Assembly (NCBI GenBank): GCA_003427395.1
Contig: BFEA01000356.1
Location: 1,196,657-1,242,062, forward strand
From: Chara braunii
Taxonomy: Eukaryota; Streptophyta; Charophyceae; Charales; Characeae
Direction of reading: 5' to 3'
DNA length: 45,406 nt
The notes beneath the pieces are model-generated. The model was not told the DNA's origin and made no database searches. It was given only the letters and a program-made list of their open reading frames with translations. Below, piece by piece: positions 41,157 to 45,406 of this stretch. Numbering within the stretch: position 1 is the first letter of the stretch; the number at the start of each line of letters is the position of its first letter. The translations under genes and the position numbers were made by a program.

Positions 41157-42662
41157 TCATTGATAGCCTTGCTTAGCCACATAATGCGGCTGGGACTGCC
41201 GTTCGTTTGCGGCCTTGTCATCCGTTTGGATAACCAAGTTCAGACGATCCAGGATAGCCTGGAATGAGGCGTAATCGTACTCGTTGCCGAGTGCGGTTCG
41301 CAGTCTTGCGCACGATCGCGAGAAGAACTCGGATCGTTCGTTTGTAAAACTCAAATCGAAGCGTGGCGTGGTCACTATCTTCTGCCACTTTACTGTCCAG
41401 TCTCGAGTTGGCATGTTTCCTTGTGAGCATGTGTCGACCTCGTTCATGGCCGCCTTTACGACGTTGCGGACCATGAAGTGAGTGAACCACAGCTGTTCAA
41501 ACTCCTCCCACGTGAGGTGTTTGTGTAGCTCGGCGATCGTGGTCTTCTTGTTGACTGCGAGGTGGTTCATCCAGGCTTGTGCCCCTCCAATGAGTTGGAG
41601 GTATATGGCCTTCATCATGTCTTCGACTGGGACCTTGTGGCATGATGCTTCCGTGAGGAAGGCTTGCCACCATGTCAAAGCGTCGGTCTTGTTGTACTCC
41701 TCAAACTTGTCGATGTTGAACCGTGGCATCTTGTATACCTTCGCAGCTGCTGCCGGTTGCGACAACGGCTTGGTGATGTCCGTCTTCATGGCGGCCACCG
41801 TGCTGCTGATCGTAGTTGGACCGGTGAAATCACTGAGTTCGCCGATTAAACTGACGACATGGTCGATGCGCTCATTGAGCTGTTTCGCCGTGTCCGTCGT
41901 GCAGTTTGGCGCTGCTGAGGCCTTAGCCTCGATGCTGTTGATGCGTGCGGTGGTGGTGCTCAACAAATGTTGCTGTTGTTGCTGATGTGTGGCGACAGCA
42001 CGAACAGCAGTTGTTAAGGCTGCAGAATCATTCTGCTGAATCTGTCGCAGTTGTCTTCCCTCGTGTATTTGCACCATTAACATCGTATTGTTCCACATGA
42101 TCGCTCGCATCATATTCAACATCAGGTTAGCCAGGTTGCTCCTTTCTTCCTCCGCCGGTGTCGGATCCGCCTGTGTATCCGAAGGCACAAACAGCATGCC
42201 TTGGAGCAGTGTTGTCCACTTACTCTCATTCACAGTCAAGGACTCCATGCAAATGGCGTTCCGCTTATCTCGCACCACGAAGTCATCCTCAGCAGTCCGC
42301 TGAGCTTGGGCTGCCGCCTCACTAGCCAGCCGCTGACATTCCTCCTCTGCTGCCTTTTGTACCTTTGCGGTAGCTACGGCATCCGTGAATGCCTGTACTC
42401 GCTGAAAGTAAGCCGCCAATGGCTCACTGGCCCCTTGGACCGGGCATGGGGGAAGAACCCCGGTGGTAACCGACACTGTCATTGTTGTACTTGATGCTGC
42501 TGGAGTCTTCCGCTTGCTGAGTCGCTGAGCCTTGGTTCGGGGAGGTACCACAGAGCGGGCACGAACTGCAAGCCTGGCACTGCGTCGTGGCAGTGCCCCN
42601 NTGTCCTGTTNCATCGACATCAGTGTNAACTNATGTGGTACTTGAGAGGTCCCNGTGGTCAC
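41157..42662 (-). pseudogene. gag: gag of the nested element
   Basis: A 501-codon frame. The N-terminal part is Ala/Gln/Thr-rich, with a helical segment and a poly-Gln stretch (HQQQQQH). The second half is the Ty3/gypsy capsid domain (residues about 310-470), with DALTWWQAFLTEA, AWMNHLAVNKKTT, LTWEEFEQLWFTHFMVRNVV and the typical SEFFSRSCARLRTALG block. Several N between 42600 and 42653 blur the N-terminus. The frame stops before the zinc knuckle, so the gag-pol junction is broken. In an active element Gag forms the virus-like particle in the cytoplasm. Confidence 0.88.
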
Positions 42663-42774
42663 AGATTACGGGGAGGGTAGGGAGAGTGGGAACAGGGGTA
42701 GAACAATCAAACAATTCGCATACAGTCCCCTGTCCCACTGATGGACTTAAGACACCTAATCAACAGAAAAAATA

Positions 42775-43765
42775 ATTTTCCCGTGAACAATTCAAAAATT
42801 CGTAATAAGAAAATAATAACGATTTATTTAATCAATAAAGTTTAATTAATGATTGATACGAAATAATAATTCTTAATGATAATCACATAAAACAATATTT
42901 GCAACAATGTTTGCAATAATGAATAATAATCACTAAAACAATCTTTGCAATAATGATAATGAACGAATTTCAATTGTGTCCAGATTAGGTATCCATTGAG
43001 ATCATCTTTAATCCGGGAGTTCACCGTTAATTAGTGAACTACCCGGAAGTTGCAATTCTGAGGGTCAGCTACGGATTAGTTTGCCAAATAAAAAATTCGG
43101 AAAAAAATCAGAAGAAAAACACTCGAATTTTCAAAAACGTGAAATTTCGGGAGATTCCACCGTCAAAATCCGATTTTTAAAGGCCTGAGTCCGTTTCCGT
43201 AATTTCTCAAACAAGGGAGAAAAAAAAAATAATTCGCGAAAATTTCGGAGTCCAACCCTAATTTTCCGCAATTCCGCGGAATTTCTGGAATTACGGTTCC
43301 AAAACGTTCGAATTTCCCAAGTTGATTGAAAACCAAAATTTTCATAAGCCTACTTTCCAATACTAAAGGAAAACGGAAATACCAAAAGAAAAACGAAATG
43401 TAAGATTTACAACATAATGCCGAAATTAAAAACGGGATGCTGAATGGAAAACAGAATGCCGAATTTCAACAAGATACTGATTCAACCCTAATAACGTTTT
43501 AAAATCAGAAATCCGAATCTAACAAATTATCGGATTAGTATCAATTAATCGGAACCCAAATAAACAGCATACCAGAATAAAACAGAAATCCAAATTACAA
43601 GTCCGAATACCGAATTGAAAAGGAAATGCCGAAATAAATAGAATACCGAAAAAAAGAAAAAAATTTGCAACTTTGAACTCAATAGTAATACAAAGCTGAT
43701 TAGGACGATCAAAGAACCAATCTATACCTAATCAGACTTACCTGGTGAGCAGATCCGTGAAATGG
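42775..43765 (-). other. A+T-rich leader of the nested element
   Basis: Between the primer site and gag lies A+T-rich DNA with many AATTTCGGAA-like short words and no credible frame. It presumably forms the untranslated leader. Confidence 0.6.
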
Positions 43766-43780
43766 TCTGCTCCGATACCA
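43766..43780 (-). promoter_or_regulatory. Primer binding site of the nested element, initiator tRNA-Met type
   Basis: On the minus strand TGGTATCGGAGCAGA begins 4 nt after the LTR end TGTAACA. It matches the common plant primer-site start TGGTATCAGAGC at 11 of 12 bases. Confidence 0.85.
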
Positions 43781-43784
43781 AAAC

Positions 43785-44888
43785 TGTTACATACTTCAAT
43801 GAGTACGGGCAGAACCAAAGATAAACCAATGTAGGATTGACATATATGCAGCGGAAGTCTGATAAACGGACTGACTCACATAGACTGACTCACACAGATA
43901 TCACTCCACAAACATACAATCGTGAGATGGTGGGGTCTGGGCCAAGCATAGACGATGCCCAAACCTCGTACACACATACACAAATGAGAGGTCGGAGAAG
44001 AGACGAAGGAGGTGGGAGATGTAGGAAGCACCAGATGTCACCGAGATAGAAACTTGTATATGGTAATCCAAAATGTCATCGAACAAGATTAAATGTCGCG
44101 GACAATAAGTCATCAATGTCGGAGATACAGAGTCCTAATGTAACCGGTATCCAATCTGTGATGCAGCCGAGTATCATCCCAAACAATCTCCAAGTCTCGA
44201 ACCCGGTAAGTACCACAGCCTCTTACCACGGAAGTCCAACACCGATCTTTGTCCAACTAGTATCAAGTATCCAATCTGAAAAAGAAGAAGAAGAAGTCTG
44301 GAGAAGAAGAAGAAGAAGAAATTTGAAGAAGAAGAAAAAAAAATCTGAAGAAGAAGAAGAAGAAGAAGACAGTCGAGGAGGAGAGGGAGAGAGAGGGGAC
44401 TTACGACGGGAGGGAGGAGAGGACCCCCGACTCCCAGTACCTCAGGCGGCTATGGCCGCCCATATGCTCAGTCCCGCTGCTGCTGCTCCGCTCGCTGTCG
44501 CTGCTGCTCCTCGCACTCCTGCGCTAAGAATAGCGCTAGCGCTCTGGCGCTAACCATAACGCACCGCATAGACTGCCGGTGGTTCGATGGCCGTAGTGAG
44601 GCCGGACCGGTACCTTTGTACTGGTGGGCAGAGGCCAGCCTCTATGCTGCGAGGCCTGGCCGTGCCCTGAACCGTCCAGATGGACGGTTCAGCCCCAACC
44701 GGCGGGCGGCAGCCTCAAGAGCGCCGCCAGGCCCAAACGGTAATGTCGTTTGGGCTTGCCNGTCGGGTCTGGTCCAAGATGAGGCCTTTACGGCCTGTAG
44801 TCCCCAGGGTCGGGCCTTTAGGCCCTAATGTGTCCCTCTGGCCCTATGTCGGGTCCGGCAGGACCCGTGTGGCGTCGAAGATGTAACA
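43785..44888 (-). repeat. 5' LTR of the nested element, complete, 1104 bp
   Basis: Terminal TGTTACA at 43785 and TGTAACA at 44882-44888 form a perfect 7-bp inverted repeat. It contains the GAA microsatellite (44280-44370), the hairpin string, and a hairpin GGGTCC-GGCA-GGACCC near 44851-44866 within the 21-bp segment absent from the other LTR. One N is at 44761. Confidence 0.9.
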
Positions 44889-45406
44889 TCAACCCTTCTT
44901 CTTCCTCCATCGCCTACACCCATCCGCCATAGCCGATCACCTCAACCCTTCTCCCACCTCCATCACCTACACCCATCAACTATAGCTAACCAAGCCAACC
45001 CTTCTTCCACCTCCATCACCTACACCCATCCACCATAGCCAACCGCCTCAACCCTTCTTCTTCCTCCATCACGTACACCCATCCACCATAGCCGACACCC
45101 GAACCCTTCTTCCACCTCCATCACCTACACCCATCCACCATAGCCGGCCAACTCAACCATTCTTCTTCCTCCATCACCTCCACCCATCCACCATAGCCGA
45201 CCACCCCAACCCTTCTCCCTCCTCCATCACCTACACCCATCCACCATAACCAGCTACTTCAACCCTTCTTCTTTCTCCATCACTTACACCCATCCGCCAT
45301 AGCCAACCACCTCAATCCTTCTTCTTCCTCCATCACCTCCACCCATCCACCATAGACGACACCCCAACCCTTCTCCCTCCTCCATCACCTACACCCATCC
45401 ACCATA
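44889..45406 (+). repeat. 53-bp minisatellite: continuation of the giant element right LTR
   Basis: About ten units of the same CATCACCTACACCCATCCAC minisatellite as at 11374-12172 start directly after the nested element and run to the window end. This is the expected next part of the right LTR, displaced by the nested insertion. Confidence 0.85.

Larger units (their letters stand above)
37008..44888 (-). mobile_element. Nested Ty3/gypsy element (chromodomain type), minus orientation, degenerate
   Basis: In element sense it runs right to left. The 5' LTR is 44888-43785, the primer site 43780-43766, gag 42662-41157, protease and partial RT 40922-39255, fused RT remnant and integrase with chromodomain 38947-37666, a polypurine tract 37655-37642, and a truncated 3' LTR 37641-37008. 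It sits inside the right LTR of the giant element, between the 91-bp repeats and the 53-bp minisatellite. No target duplication can be seen because the left end is truncated. Confidence 0.88.

Overview
The window looks like nuclear DNA from a large, repeat-rich green-lineage genome. There is no compact gene organisation, and simple repeats, minisatellites, a 173-bp satellite and decayed Ty3/gypsy retroelements dominate. The style of the gag-pol proteins makes a charophyte alga such as Chara my best guess, but this is inference. No intact cellular gene is recognisable. One open frame on the minus strand runs off the left edge (676 to 1) and could be part of a host gene.

Layout: (1) 1-5181 is flanking DNA with the edge frame, tandem duplications, homopolymer tracts and purine-rich minisatellites. 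(2) 5182 to beyond 45406 is best explained as one giant LTR retrotransposon. Its left LTR is 5182-13623 (about 8.4 kb) and its internal region is 13624-30264. Its right LTR starts at 30265, directly after a polypurine tract, and is unfinished at the window end. The LTRs carry a 51-bp array with G-box motifs, a cluster of short hairpins, a TATA box, a TTC tract, a 173-bp satellite array, a 53-bp minisatellite and a CT tract. (3) The internal region holds a putative tRNA-Ala-like primer site, then four copies (one inverted) of an unrecognised gene family of about 255-268 codons. These are followed by gag (CCHC knuckle), protease, RT, RNase H and integrase in one degenerate frame, and then an intact 232-aa ORF with a SUMO-interaction-like motif. 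Several kilobases of tandem-repeat-rich noncoding DNA complete it. (4) 37008-44888 is a second Ty3/gypsy element with chromodomain, in minus orientation, nested inside the right LTR. It is also dead. Its 3' LTR is truncated, RNase H is deleted, and the catalytic motifs of RT and integrase are altered.

The most unusual points are as follows. First, an element of about 33.5 kb whose LTRs contain satellite arrays. Second, a four-copy unknown protein family between the primer site and gag. Third, 19 internal in-frame stops that are all TAG or TGA, never TAA, with almost no frameshifts, which points to deamination-type decay. Fourth, families of hairpins in the LTRs of both elements, including one family with a nearly fixed loop and changing but still paired stems.

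All alignments were done by eye. Identities and boundaries away from terminal motifs are approximate.
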